A stretch of DNA of 64,000 bases from Rhodococcus koreensis (GTDB lineage Bacteria; Actinomycetota; Actinomycetes; Mycobacteriales; Mycobacteriaceae), in assembly GCF_900105905.1 (NCBI RefSeq), contig NZ_FNSV01000005.1, forward strand, positions 310,001-374,000, read 5' to 3'. The translations under genes and the position numbers were made by a program. Within the stretch, counting starts at the first letter, position 1. Every line of letters begins with the position of its first letter. Shown here in pieces: positions 45,822-54,023 of the stretch. The notes beneath the pieces are model-generated. The model did not search any database. It worked only from the letters and a program-made list of their open reading frames with translations, and had not been told where the DNA came from.

Positions 45822-46945
45822 CGGGCCTCCGCGGTGGGGTTGTCGGAACAGATCGGCATGGCGACGACGATGCGGGTCACCTCGCCGGACTTCATCGCCT
45901 CGAAGCCCTCGTTGATCTGGCCGAAGTCGATGACCTCGGTGACCATCTCGTCGAGCAGCAACCGGCCGTGCTGGTACAGGCGGGCGAACTGGGCGATGTC
46001 CTCGCGCGCTTGCCCCGACCCCATGTACGAGCCGATCAGGCGCTTCTCGCTGAAGAAGAAGTCGGACGCGGGCAGGGTCAGCTCGGTGCCCTCGGCAGCG
46101 ATGCCGACGAGGCAGGCCGTGCCGGTGGGGCGCACCACGTCGAGGGCGGCTGCCGCGGTGCGGGCGGATCCGACGGCCTCGAAGGAGTAGTCGACGCCGT
46201 CGCCCAGCAGGGCAACCACCGCGGCGGGGAGGTCGTCGGTGGCGCCGTTCAGGGTGTGGGTCGCGCCGTAGCCGCGGGCGGCACGCAGCCGCTGCTCGTC
46301 GAGGTCGATCGCGACGATCGCGGACGCGCCGGCGAGCCGCGCGCCCTGGATGATGGCCGAGCCGACGCCACCGCAACCGATCACGGCCACCGTGGAGCCC
46401 GGCCGCACCCGCGCCCCGCGGAACACCGCGCCGACACCGGTGACGACGCAGCACGACAGCAGGCAGCCGACCCGGGTGGACACGCCGTCGGGCAGCTTCA
46501 CGGCCGCGTTCGCGCGCAGCAGCATGTGCTCGGAGAACGCGCCCAGGTCGCCGAGCCGGGCGACCGGTGTCCCGTCGGGCAGGGAATACGCGGGCCGCGG
46601 ACGGCGCCGGATCTCGTCGAGCCGCTGGCACTGGGTCGAACGGGCCGCGTTGCAGTTCGCGCACTCGCCGCACGCCGGGGTCAGCGCGCCGGTGACGTGA
46701 TCACCCGGACGCAGGTTCGTGACGGCCGAGCCGACGGATTCGACGATGCCCGCCACCTCGTGCCCGACTACCACCGGCAGCTCGGTGGCGACGGTGCCGG
46801 TGATGTAGTGCAGGTCGCTGTGGCACAGCCCGACGTGGGTGACGGCGATCCGCACCTCGTGCGGCTCGGGATCGTCGACGTTGATGTCGGTCAGGTGCAG
46901 GGGTCCGCCCACCGTCGTGAGCACGGCCGCGCGGGTGGTGATCAT
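45818..46945 (-). CDS. zinc-dependent alcohol dehydrogenase
   Basis: A 375-residue medium-chain dehydrogenase. The catalytic zinc ligands are Cys in VGLCHSDLHY, the GHE of VVVGHEVAG, and a Cys in LLSCCVVTG. The structural zinc ligands are the four Cys in CGECANCNAARSTQC. VIGCGGVGSAIIQGA binds NAD. It is of class III/aryl-alcohol type (LCHSD). It oxidises an alcohol to an aldehyde, before the aldehyde dehydrogenase downstream. Its ATG overlaps the stop of the ligase-hydratase fusion by 4 bp. Confidence 0.95.
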   Translation of the reverse strand: MITTRAAVLTTVGGPLHLTDINVDDPEPHEVRIAVTHVGLCHSDLHYITGTVATELPVVVGHEVAGIVESVGSAVTNLRPGDHVTGALTPACGECANCNAARSTQCQRLDEIRRRPRPAYSLPDGTPVARLGDLGAFSEHMLLRANAAVKLPDGVSTRVGCLLSCCVVTGVGAVFRGARVRPGSTVAVIGCGGVGSAIIQGARLAGASAIVAIDLDEQRLRAARGYGATHTLNGATDDLPAAVVALLGDGVDYSFEAVGSARTAAAALDVVRPTGTACLVGIAAEGTELTLPASDFFFSEKRLIGSYMGSGQAREDIAQFARLYQHGRLLLDEMVTEVIDFGQINEGFEAMKSGEVTRIVVAMPICSDNPTAEAR

Positions 46946-49389
46946 CGGTTCTCTCCGGTCGAGGTGGCGGGCTTCTTGGCGCTCCAGAAACCCTCGATCC
47001 CCGCGGTGAACGCGCCGCTGTTCCACGACGCGTCGGCCGCGGCGTCCTCCAGCACGAAGGCACGCTCGATCTCCTCGGACGTGGGCCGCAGCAGCGCCAG
47101 GTGCAGGGCGGTGTTGTTGCCGCCCTCCGGCGTCCAGGCGCGGACGAGGTCGATCGCGCGGTCCAGCAGGTCGTCCGGCTCGACGATCTGATCGAGCAGA
47201 CCGATCCGCAGCGCTTCCTCGGCGCCGATGCGCTCGGAGCCCAGTACCATCCGCATTGCGTGATTGCCCGCGATCCGGGTGAGGAGCACGCTCGACGCGT
47301 TGGAGATCGTGAGGCCGCGGGCGTTCTCCGGCTGGAAGTACTCGGTCCGCGGGGTGCCGAGGCGCGCGTCGCAGCACAGCGTGATCTCCGAGGCGCCGCC
47401 CACCGCGATCCCGTTGATCGCCGCGACCACGGGCACTGTGGTCTCGATCACCGCGCGGGTGACGTCATGGAAGGTCTCGAAGGTCTCACGCATCTCGGCG
47501 AACGTGGTCGGCGGCGCGCCGAGGTCCTCGCCCGCGCTGAACGCGCGGCCCGTGCCCGTGATCACGATTCCCCGTGCGCCCTCGCCGGTGCCGTATTCGC
47601 GGATGAGCGCGGCGAGGCGCAGGCGCATCTCGACGGTCAGCGCGTTGAGCTTCGCCGGGCGCCGTAGCGTGATCACGGCGGTATCGCGGATCACCTCGAC
47701 GAGCACGTGTTCGGCCGCCAGGTCCGACGGCGATGCGTCCGGCGATGCGGAGGCGCCCGAAGTGGTCCGGTCGCGCAGGTCGAAGGTGATGCCGGGAGCT
47801 TCGGCCGCCCTGGCCTTGAGCGCGGGCTTCGACACCCGCTCCGACGGGGTTCGGGGGAAGGCTGCGACGAATTCGACATAGCGCGGCACTTTGAACCGCG
47901 CGAGCCGCTCCGCGACCCGGGCGATGACCGCCTCGGCCGTCGCCCGGTCGCCGGTGCCGCCCGCCGCGAGTTGGACGAAGGCCTTGACCTCCTCGCCGAG
48001 CACCTCGTCGGGCTCGGCCACGACCGCGGCCGCGACGACGCGGTCGTCGGTTTCGAGCACTGCCTCCACCTCGGCGCTTGCCACGTTCTCGCCGCCGCGC
48101 CGCACCATGTCCTTGATGCGGCCGACCAGGCGGATCTCGCCCCGCTCGTCGGCGACGGCGAGGTCGCCGGTGTGCAACCATCCGTCCCGGAGCGTCCGCG
48201 CGGTCTCCTCGGGCCGGTTCCAGTAGCCGAGCATCATCGGCGCGCCGGACACGGTCAGCTCGCCCGAGGTACCCGCGGGGACCTCGGCGCCGTCGGTGTC
48301 CACGATCCTGACGCGCTTGGTCGGCATGGGCCGTCCGATGCTGCCGCTGCCGACGGCCGCGACGTCGTCGAGTGGGCTGATCAGGTCGATCCCGCTCTCG
48401 GTCATGCCGAAGAGCTCTCGCCACGGCGCGCCCCAGCGGTCCTCGAGCTGGGCGTGCAGCGCCGCGGGGATCGCCGAGCAGAACACCGCGCGCAGATGGT
48501 TGTCCCGGTCGTCGGCGGCGGGCGGCTGCTTGAACAGCAGCGTGGGCATCGATCCGAGGACGTAGCAAAAGGTCACCCGGTGGCGCCGCACGTCGGCCAT
48601 GAACCCCGACGCGGAGAACCGCGGCAGCACCACCAGCGGCGCGCCCGCGGTCAGGGCGAGCACCGTGTTCCACTGCGGATCCATGTACGAGAAGGGCTGC
48701 GCCGTGAGCAGCACGTCATCGCCACCGAGGCCGGCCGCCCCGGCGCAGCCCCACGCGATGCGGGTCCAGTAGTCGTGGGTCAGCATGCACGCCTTCGGGA
48801 ATCCGGTGGTGCCCGAGGTGTACTGCAGGTTGGCCAGCGTGTCCGGGGTGATCGCGACATCGGGGGCGGTGGCCGGGAAACTCGCCTCGGCCGCGTCGGC
48901 CACGTCGAGGATGCGGATGCCCGCGAGCGCGGCGTCTCGGGAGACCACCTCACGTACCAGCGGGAGGTGCTCGGCGTCGGTGACGATGACCCGCGCGCCG
49001 GAGTCGCACAGCACGAACGCCAGATCGGCCGCGCGGTAGGCCGAGTTGACGGGCACGACGACAGCGCCGGCCTTGAGCACCGCGAACCAGGTGAGCGGCC
49101 ACTGCGCGACGTTGGGCAGCATGATCGCGACGCGGTCGCCCGGGGCCACGCCATCGGCCTCGATCAGGCGGTGTGCCAGCCGCGACGACGATACGTCGGC
49201 CTGCGCGTAGGTCCACGACGCGTCGCCGAAGCGCAGCAGCTCGGCGCCGGGGGTGCGAGCGGCGCCGTCTGACAGCAGGCCGGTGACCGTGCGCACCCGG
49301 GGCGTCGCCCCCATCTGGTCGTGGGTGACGGCGGCGCGCCGCGGTGTTTCGTCCCTGGTTGTTGTCGCGGTTGTCGTGTCAGTGGACAT
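46942..49389 (-). CDS. acyl-CoA ligase / enoyl-CoA hydratase fusion protein
   Basis: An 815-residue bifunctional protein. Residues about 30-545 are an AMP-forming ligase: ANLQYTSGTTGFPKACMLTH (A3), FGMTESG (A5), WLHTGDLAVAD (A7), RIKDMVRRGGENV (A8); the C-terminal motif is PRTPSERVSKPAL instead of the common GKxxK. After a linker of about 20 residues, about 568-815 are a crotonase: LRRPAKLNALTVEM, ITGTGRAFSAGEDL and AAINGIAVGGASEITLCCDA, with the oxyanion hole. It would make a CoA ester and hydrate or otherwise process it. ATG 49389 is used; the 53 codons before it are shadow. It overlaps puuD-like by 11 bp. Confidence 0.9.
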   Translation of the reverse strand: MSTDTTTATTTRDETPRRAAVTHDQMGATPRVRTVTGLLSDGAARTPGAELLRFGDASWTYAQADVSSSRLAHRLIEADGVAPGDRVAIMLPNVAQWPLTWFAVLKAGAVVVPVNSAYRAADLAFVLCDSGARVIVTDAEHLPLVREVVSRDAALAGIRILDVADAAEASFPATAPDVAITPDTLANLQYTSGTTGFPKACMLTHDYWTRIAWGCAGAAGLGGDDVLLTAQPFSYMDPQWNTVLALTAGAPLVVLPRFSASGFMADVRRHRVTFCYVLGSMPTLLFKQPPAADDRDNHLRAVFCSAIPAALHAQLEDRWGAPWRELFGMTESGIDLISPLDDVAAVGSGSIGRPMPTKRVRIVDTDGAEVPAGTSGELTVSGAPMMLGYWNRPEETARTLRDGWLHTGDLAVADERGEIRLVGRIKDMVRRGGENVASAEVEAVLETDDRVVAAAVVAEPDEVLGEEVKAFVQLAAGGTGDRATAEAVIARVAERLARFKVPRYVEFVAAFPRTPSERVSKPALKARAAEAPGITFDLRDRTTSGASASPDASPSDLAAEHVLVEVIRDTAVITLRRPAKLNALTVEMRLRLAALIREYGTGEGARGIVITGTGRAFSAGEDLGAPPTTFAEMRETFETFHDVTRAVIETTVPVVAAINGIAVGGASEITLCCDARLGTPRTEYFQPENARGLTISNASSVLLTRIAGNHAMRMVLGSERIGAEEALRIGLLDQIVEPDDLLDRAIDLVRAWTPEGGNNTALHLALLRPTSEEIERAFVLEDAAADASWNSGAFTAGIEGFWSAKKPATSTGENR

Positions 49390-50146
49390 ACTCGATCTCC
49401 TGCCGTTTTCTCGATTCATCGACGATCCAGGCCATGGCCGGGTCGTCGCGTTCCATCCACTCGGGGTGCCACTGCACACCGAGGATCGGCGCGCCGGGCA
49501 CCTCCACGGCCTCCGCGACCCCGTCGGGCGTGCGACCCGTGACGACAAGGCCCGCGCCGCACCGGTCGACGGCCTGGTGGTGCCACGAGTTGGTGACGAC
49601 GCTGTCGCCGAAGATCCGCGCGGCCCTGGAGTCGGGTTCGAAGCTCACGCGGTGCTCGGCGTCGCCGTCGGTGGGCGCGGCCAGCGGCGACAAGTGCGGC
49701 ACCGGGCCGGGCGGCAGGTCCGCGATGAGCGTTCCGCCCAGTGCGACGTTGAGCAGCTGCATTCCCCGGCACACCCCGAGCACAGGCAGGCCGCGGTCGA
49801 TGGCGGCGCGGGCCAGGGTGAACTCGTATTCGTCGCGTTCGGGGTCGTGCGCGTGGGGATCGAGCCGTGGGTCGACGTCGCGGACAACGGAAGTGTCGCC
49901 GCCCCACCGGGCCGGGTGCACGTCCTGCCCGCCGGTGATCACCACGCCGGACAACCACTCGCAGGCGTCGAGCGGATCGGCGTCGTAGGGCAGGTGCACG
50001 GGCACGCCGCCCGCTTTCGCGACGCGGGTGGCGAAGGCGGCCACGAACGCGTCGACGCACGCCGTGGCGTAGCGGTCGTCCGTTCCGGCGATCAGACTCA
50101 GCTGGACGCGGCGGCCGGTGATCCCGACCAGTGGCTTGCCCGTCAT
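49379..50146 (-). CDS. gamma-glutamyl-GABA hydrolase family amidase (PuuD-like)
   Basis: A 255-residue class I glutamine-amidotransferase-type hydrolase. The nucleophile Cys126 is in PVLGVCRGMQLLN; the catalytic His227 and Glu229 are in GVQWHPEW. GVVITGGQDVHP (67-78) gives the oxyanion loop. PuuD-type enzymes cut the gamma-glutamyl group from gamma-glutamylated carboxylates. The gene overlaps the GS-like gene by 4 bp (ATGA), so ligation and hydrolysis are made together. This pairing is the strongest sign of a gamma-glutamylated intermediate. Confidence 0.9.
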   Translation of the reverse strand: MTGKPLVGITGRRVQLSLIAGTDDRYATACVDAFVAAFATRVAKAGGVPVHLPYDADPLDACEWLSGVVITGGQDVHPARWGGDTSVVRDVDPRLDPHAHDPERDEYEFTLARAAIDRGLPVLGVCRGMQLLNVALGGTLIADLPPGPVPHLSPLAAPTDGDAEHRVSFEPDSRAARIFGDSVVTNSWHHQAVDRCGAGLVVTGRTPDGVAEAVEVPGAPILGVQWHPEWMERDDPAMAWIVDESRKRQEIEYVH

Positions 50147-51516
50147 GGGAACTCGAAGTAGCGACGGGACTCCCACGCGGAGAGTTCGGCGTACGGGTCG
50201 CCGCCCTTGGTGTGGAACTCCATCCATTCCCACCGGCGCGAGGCCACCCAGAAGTCGACGAACTCGTCACCCAGGTACTCGCGGAGCACCTCGTCGCCGT
50301 CCAGCGCCGCGATGGCCTTGGTGATCGAGTCCGGGATCCGCTCGACCCCGGTGTCGTCGGGCAGGCACCACGCCATGTCGTCGACCTGCGGCGGGGCCTG
50401 CATCCTCCGTTCGATGCCTGCCACAACCCCGGCCAGCACACCGGCCAGGGCGTAGTACGGGTTGACGTCCGAGCCCGGCAGCCGGTACTCGAGCCGCGAG
50501 TATTTGGGGTGCCCGACGATGGCCCGCACCGCCGCGGTCTTGTTGTTGACGCCCCAGGAGATGGTCGTCGGGGGGCCGCTGATGTCGACGAGGCGCCGGT
50601 ACGAGGTGATCTGTGGCAGCGACAGCAGGGTGTTTCCCGCCATCGTTGCCAGCAGCCCACCGACGGCCTGCAGCATCACCTCGGACGGTCCGTCGGGTGC
50701 GAAAAACTGGTTCTCACCGTCCCGGTGCAGCGAGAGGTTGATGTGCGCGCCCTGCCCGAAGCCTGCGGTCGGCTTGGCCATGAACGTCACCGTCCGGTCC
50801 TGCTCGAACGCGACTTCCCGCATCACCTGCTTGGTGCGCACCCAGCAGTCGCCGAGCGCCACCGGATCGGTGGGTGCGAGATTCAGCTCGGTCTGGCCTG
50901 CGGCCGCCTCGTCGGTCCACGCCTCCCAGGTGATGCCGAGCTCGTCGAGCCGGTCGGTGACGGCCTCCATGTAGTCGACCCAGTCCTTCGACCTCGCCAG
51001 GTGGTATGTGGCACCGGTGTCCCCGCCGAGCGGGGTGAGATCGCGGTAACCGCGGGCCCGCGCCTGCTGGACGGACTCCTCGAACAGCGTCGTTTCGATC
51101 TCCACCGCGACCGTGGCGGTGTAGCCGAGCGTCCGCAGGCGCTCGGTCAGCCTGCGGACCATATTCCGCGGACAGATCGGTACCGGCCGCCCGTCCCGGA
51201 GCCAGTAGTCACCGATGACGGCGCCGAGGCCGGGCTTCCACTCCACCAGCGTGTCCATGTCGGGGATCATCGAGATGTCGTAGAGGTTGCCGCGCCAGTC
51301 CGGAAAGGCGTCGCCGAACACGAACTCGTCGCCCAGGTCGATCGCGAACAGGATGTCGGCGAAGGCGAAGCCCGCCTCCTTGCCGGACGCGAACTTCGCC
51401 GGCGTGATGGTCTTTCCCAGGAAGCTCCCGTCGTGACCGGTGGCCTCGAGGCGTATCGCCTTCGTCGGTGCTTTCCGCGCGGAGCTGATGGATTCCGACC
51501 GGGTGAGCTCAGACAT
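50143..51516 (-). CDS. glutamine-synthetase-like gamma-glutamyl-amine ligase (PuuA-like)
   Basis: A 457-residue GS-fold protein. The ATP/Glu-binding motifs are VAVEIETTLFEE (binding Glu), EAAAGQTELNLAP, and TFMAKPTAGFGQGAHINLSL (usual KPxxGxxGSGxHxHxS, with GQGAHIN here), then NPYYALAGVLAG. It lacks the adenylylation Tyr motif of GlnA. The family includes PuuA and mycobacterial/streptomycete GlnA3/GlnA4, which attach glutamate to polyamines or ethanolamine. It stands upstream of PuuD-like. GGAAGG is about 9 bases before ATG 51516. Substrate is probably a primary amine. Confidence 0.93.
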   Translation of the reverse strand: MSELTRSESISSARKAPTKAIRLEATGHDGSFLGKTITPAKFASGKEAGFAFADILFAIDLGDEFVFGDAFPDWRGNLYDISMIPDMDTLVEWKPGLGAVIGDYWLRDGRPVPICPRNMVRRLTERLRTLGYTATVAVEIETTLFEESVQQARARGYRDLTPLGGDTGATYHLARSKDWVDYMEAVTDRLDELGITWEAWTDEAAAGQTELNLAPTDPVALGDCWVRTKQVMREVAFEQDRTVTFMAKPTAGFGQGAHINLSLHRDGENQFFAPDGPSEVMLQAVGGLLATMAGNTLLSLPQITSYRRLVDISGPPTTISWGVNNKTAAVRAIVGHPKYSRLEYRLPGSDVNPYYALAGVLAGVVAGIERRMQAPPQVDDMAWCLPDDTGVERIPDSITKAIAALDGDEVLREYLGDEFVDFWVASRRWEWMEFHTKGGDPYAELSAWESRRYFEFP

Positions 51517-52168
51517 CGAAACGAACCTTCCACGAGGCGGCCGTCATGACCGACACCTGCGAGAGCGTCCCTTGGACCCGCAGGCCGGAGTCCAGGGAGG
51601 TGAGGAGATAGTCGGCGCCCGTGAACACCCCTGCGAGCGCGTCGGGCGTGCCGACCATGCGGTAGGTCGTCGGGCCCGCGCCGAACCGGGCCTGCTGGGG
51701 GCCGTCCGGCCCCTGTGCGACCGCGACGAGGACGTCGGGGATGCCGCTGATGCCGCGGGTCACCTCCCAGAAGCGCTCGGCGGCCTCCTGCCACGAGGGC
51801 AGTGGGTGCTGTAGGGCGCGCAGTACCCCCTCGGCCAGTTCCGCATCACCGTCGGGGTCCTTGCTGAGCGCGAAACGGGCTTCGAGGTCGACGACCAGCG
51901 TCGCGTCGGCCGGCGCGAAGACGCCGCCGGTCACGGTGACGGCGCCGTCGCACAGCGTGACGATGGCGGCCTGCGGGGTGTTGTGCGAGCGGACGGCGAC
52001 CGTCCCGATGCCGCGATCGAATACCTCGGGCAGATGGCCGAGCCGGACCGCGTCGCGCAGAGTCCGGCCGAGCAGCCGGACGATGGGAGTGGCGTCGTCG
52101 TCGATCTCGATCCGGGCCGGCGCGCGCTGCGCCGCCGGGCCCGGCGCGATCGTCGGGGTTTCGGTCAT
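51509..52168 (-). CDS. SCP2-like small-ligand-carrier protein
   Basis: A 219-residue protein. Residues about 55-105 (GTVAVRSHNTPQAAIVTLCD, then GGVFAPADATLVVDLEARFA) and 165-215 (VFTGADYLLTSLDSGLRVQG) have strand patterns like sterol-carrier-protein 2 (SCP2) domains, which bind acyl or hydrophobic ligands. This is only a fold-level impression. ATG 52168 is chosen because AAAGG is 7 bases upstream; an ATG at 52174 is too close to it. It overlaps the GS-like gene by 8 bp. It may carry the substrate or modulate the ligase. Confidence 0.6.
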   Translation of the reverse strand: MTETPTIAPGPAAQRAPARIEIDDDATPIVRLLGRTLRDAVRLGHLPEVFDRGIGTVAVRSHNTPQAAIVTLCDGAVTVTGGVFAPADATLVVDLEARFALSKDPDGDAELAEGVLRALQHPLPSWQEAAERFWEVTRGISGIPDVLVAVAQGPDGPQQARFGAGPTTYRMVGTPDALAGVFTGADYLLTSLDSGLRVQGTLSQVSVMTAASWKVRFDV

Positions 52169-52224
52169 TGTCATACCTTTCTTCGGTGGCGGGTGCGGTG
52201 CTGTCGGGGCTGCGGGTGCGGCCG

Positions 52225-53649
52225 TCATTCGAGGGCGGCGTAGGTCTGCGGCCGACGCCGGCGCAGGAGCGGCGCCCATGCGAGGCCGCAGGCGAACGCC
52301 CCGGCGATGATTGCGAGGAAGACGTAAGCCCCGGTGCGAGACCCGATCAGGAGCTCGAAGTTGCCGATGACGAGCACGAGGATCGCCCCGAGTGCGGCGA
52401 GCGACAGGACGGGGGCGACGGTGCCCGTCCACGCCGTAGCCGTGCCGGCCTTGCGGAAGTGCACGACGATCGCCGCGGAGGTCAGGGCCAGCAGCACGAT
52501 CAGCCCGAGGGTTCCGGCGCCGCCGAACCAGGCGTAGATCTCGACGACGGGGTCGAGCCCGGCGATCGCCGTGGCCGCGAGCAGCGTGCCGATCACCCCG
52601 GAGGTCAGCAGCGAGGCCACGTGCGGCGACCGGTGCGTGGGGTGTGCCGAGCCGAGCGAGACCGGCAGAGCACCCTGGCGGCCGAGGGCGAACAGGTAGC
52701 GGGCCACCACGTTGTGGGCGGTGAGCACGCAGGCGAAGAAGCTGGTGACGAGCAGCACCTGCATGACATCGTGGGCGGCCTGCGACAGGTAGCGGGTGGC
52801 GAGCCCGGGTGCGAGTCCTTCGGGGTCGTCGGCAGCGAGGTCGACGGCACGCGCGACACCGAGACCGTTGATCATGGCCCAGGACGAGAAGGCGTAGATC
52901 AGCGCGATCAGGACGACCGCGATGTAGGTGGCCTTCGGGATCGTGCGGTCGGGGTCCTTGGCCTCGGACCGGAAGACGGCGGTGGTCTCGAAACCGACGA
53001 AGCCGAAGACGGCGAACATGATCCCGGTGCCGGCGGCGCCGGTGGTGAACGCGTCCCAGGTCAGCGGCTGCGCCGACAGGCCGTTGTCGCCGCCGCGCAG
53101 CACGATGGCGAGGTCGACGAGGGCGACGATCGCGACCTCCGCGATGAGCAACGCGCCGAGCACCCGCGCGCTGACCTCGACGTTGCGGTAGCCCAGGTAC
53201 CCGATGGCCGCGAGCCCGGCGGCCGCGAGGCACCACCACGGCACCGACACGCCGGAGAAGGTCACGAGCACATTGCGCGCGGCAGCCCCGAGGTAGGCCG
53301 AGACGGCGACGATGAGCAGCGCATAGGTGACCAGGGCGAGCGCTGCGGCGCCCAGCCCGGCACCGGTGCCGAGGCCGCGCTGGACGTAGGAGTAGAAGGC
53401 GCCCGCGTTGCGTACTTCGGGAGTCATCGCCGAGTACCCGACGGTGAACAGCACGAGCACGATTCCGACGAGCACGAAGTCGACCGGTGTTCCGATGCCG
53501 TTCCCCGAGCCGAGCATCAACGGGATGAGCCCGGCGAACACCGTCAGGGGCGCGGCCATCGCCACCACCATGAAGACGATCTGCGGGACGCCGAGTGTCC
53601 GGTCCAGGCCGACCGGGACCTCCTGGGCCCGGTCTTCGCGCTGACTCAT
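52225..53649 (-). CDS. APC-family amino acid/polyamine permease
   Basis: A 474-residue permease of the amino acid-polyamine-organocation superfamily with about 12 TM helices. It opens with LGVPQIVFMVVAMAAPLTVF, and TM1 has the unwound G-x-G segment. FAVFGFVGFETTAVFRSEAK (TM6) and DRTIPKATYIAVVLIALIY are diagnostic. It imports the amine used by the operon. GGAGTG is 8 bases before ATG 53649. It is the promoter-proximal gene, with a 56-bp gap to the SCP2-like gene. Confidence 0.93.
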   Translation of the reverse strand: MSQREDRAQEVPVGLDRTLGVPQIVFMVVAMAAPLTVFAGLIPLMLGSGNGIGTPVDFVLVGIVLVLFTVGYSAMTPEVRNAGAFYSYVQRGLGTGAGLGAAALALVTYALLIVAVSAYLGAAARNVLVTFSGVSVPWWCLAAAGLAAIGYLGYRNVEVSARVLGALLIAEVAIVALVDLAIVLRGGDNGLSAQPLTWDAFTTGAAGTGIMFAVFGFVGFETTAVFRSEAKDPDRTIPKATYIAVVLIALIYAFSSWAMINGLGVARAVDLAADDPEGLAPGLATRYLSQAAHDVMQVLLVTSFFACVLTAHNVVARYLFALGRQGALPVSLGSAHPTHRSPHVASLLTSGVIGTLLAATAIAGLDPVVEIYAWFGGAGTLGLIVLLALTSAAIVVHFRKAGTATAWTGTVAPVLSLAALGAILVLVIGNFELLIGSRTGAYVFLAIIAGAFACGLAWAPLLRRRRPQTYAALE

Positions 53650-54023
53650 GACAATCACTCCATTCTGTGGCGCTCTGCGCGACCTGAATCACCGGCATCT
53701 ACCGACCGGCTGGTATGCAATTCAGGCAGCGAAAGATAGCCACCTGCGAATTCTGTGGAACGGAAACGAATGATCGTTGGGCGCGGTTGACGGACGCCGA
53801 CGCCTGGATCGGTCAGCGTGGTCGCGGTGTTCGCAGGCGAGGGCCCTGGTTGCCGACGGGCGAGATCCGCGTCCTCGCGGCGGGGAGCCCGGTCACACCG
53901 AGATCGTCGGCCTGTGCGACGGCGCGTCGACCTCGCACGGATTGCTCGGGATCGGCCTTGGGGCGGTGCGCGCACGTCCCGACCGCCGCGAGGCCTCGAC
54001 GGACGATGATCGGATAGTCGACT
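53650..54023. other. upstream region of the amine operon
   Basis: About 370 bases between the APC gene and the end of the amine oxidase gene. One plus-strand frame (GLGAVRARPDRREASTDDDR) looks partly protein-like but lacks a start or known fold. The promoter of the APC operon must lie here; I see no clear boxes. Confidence 0.4.
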
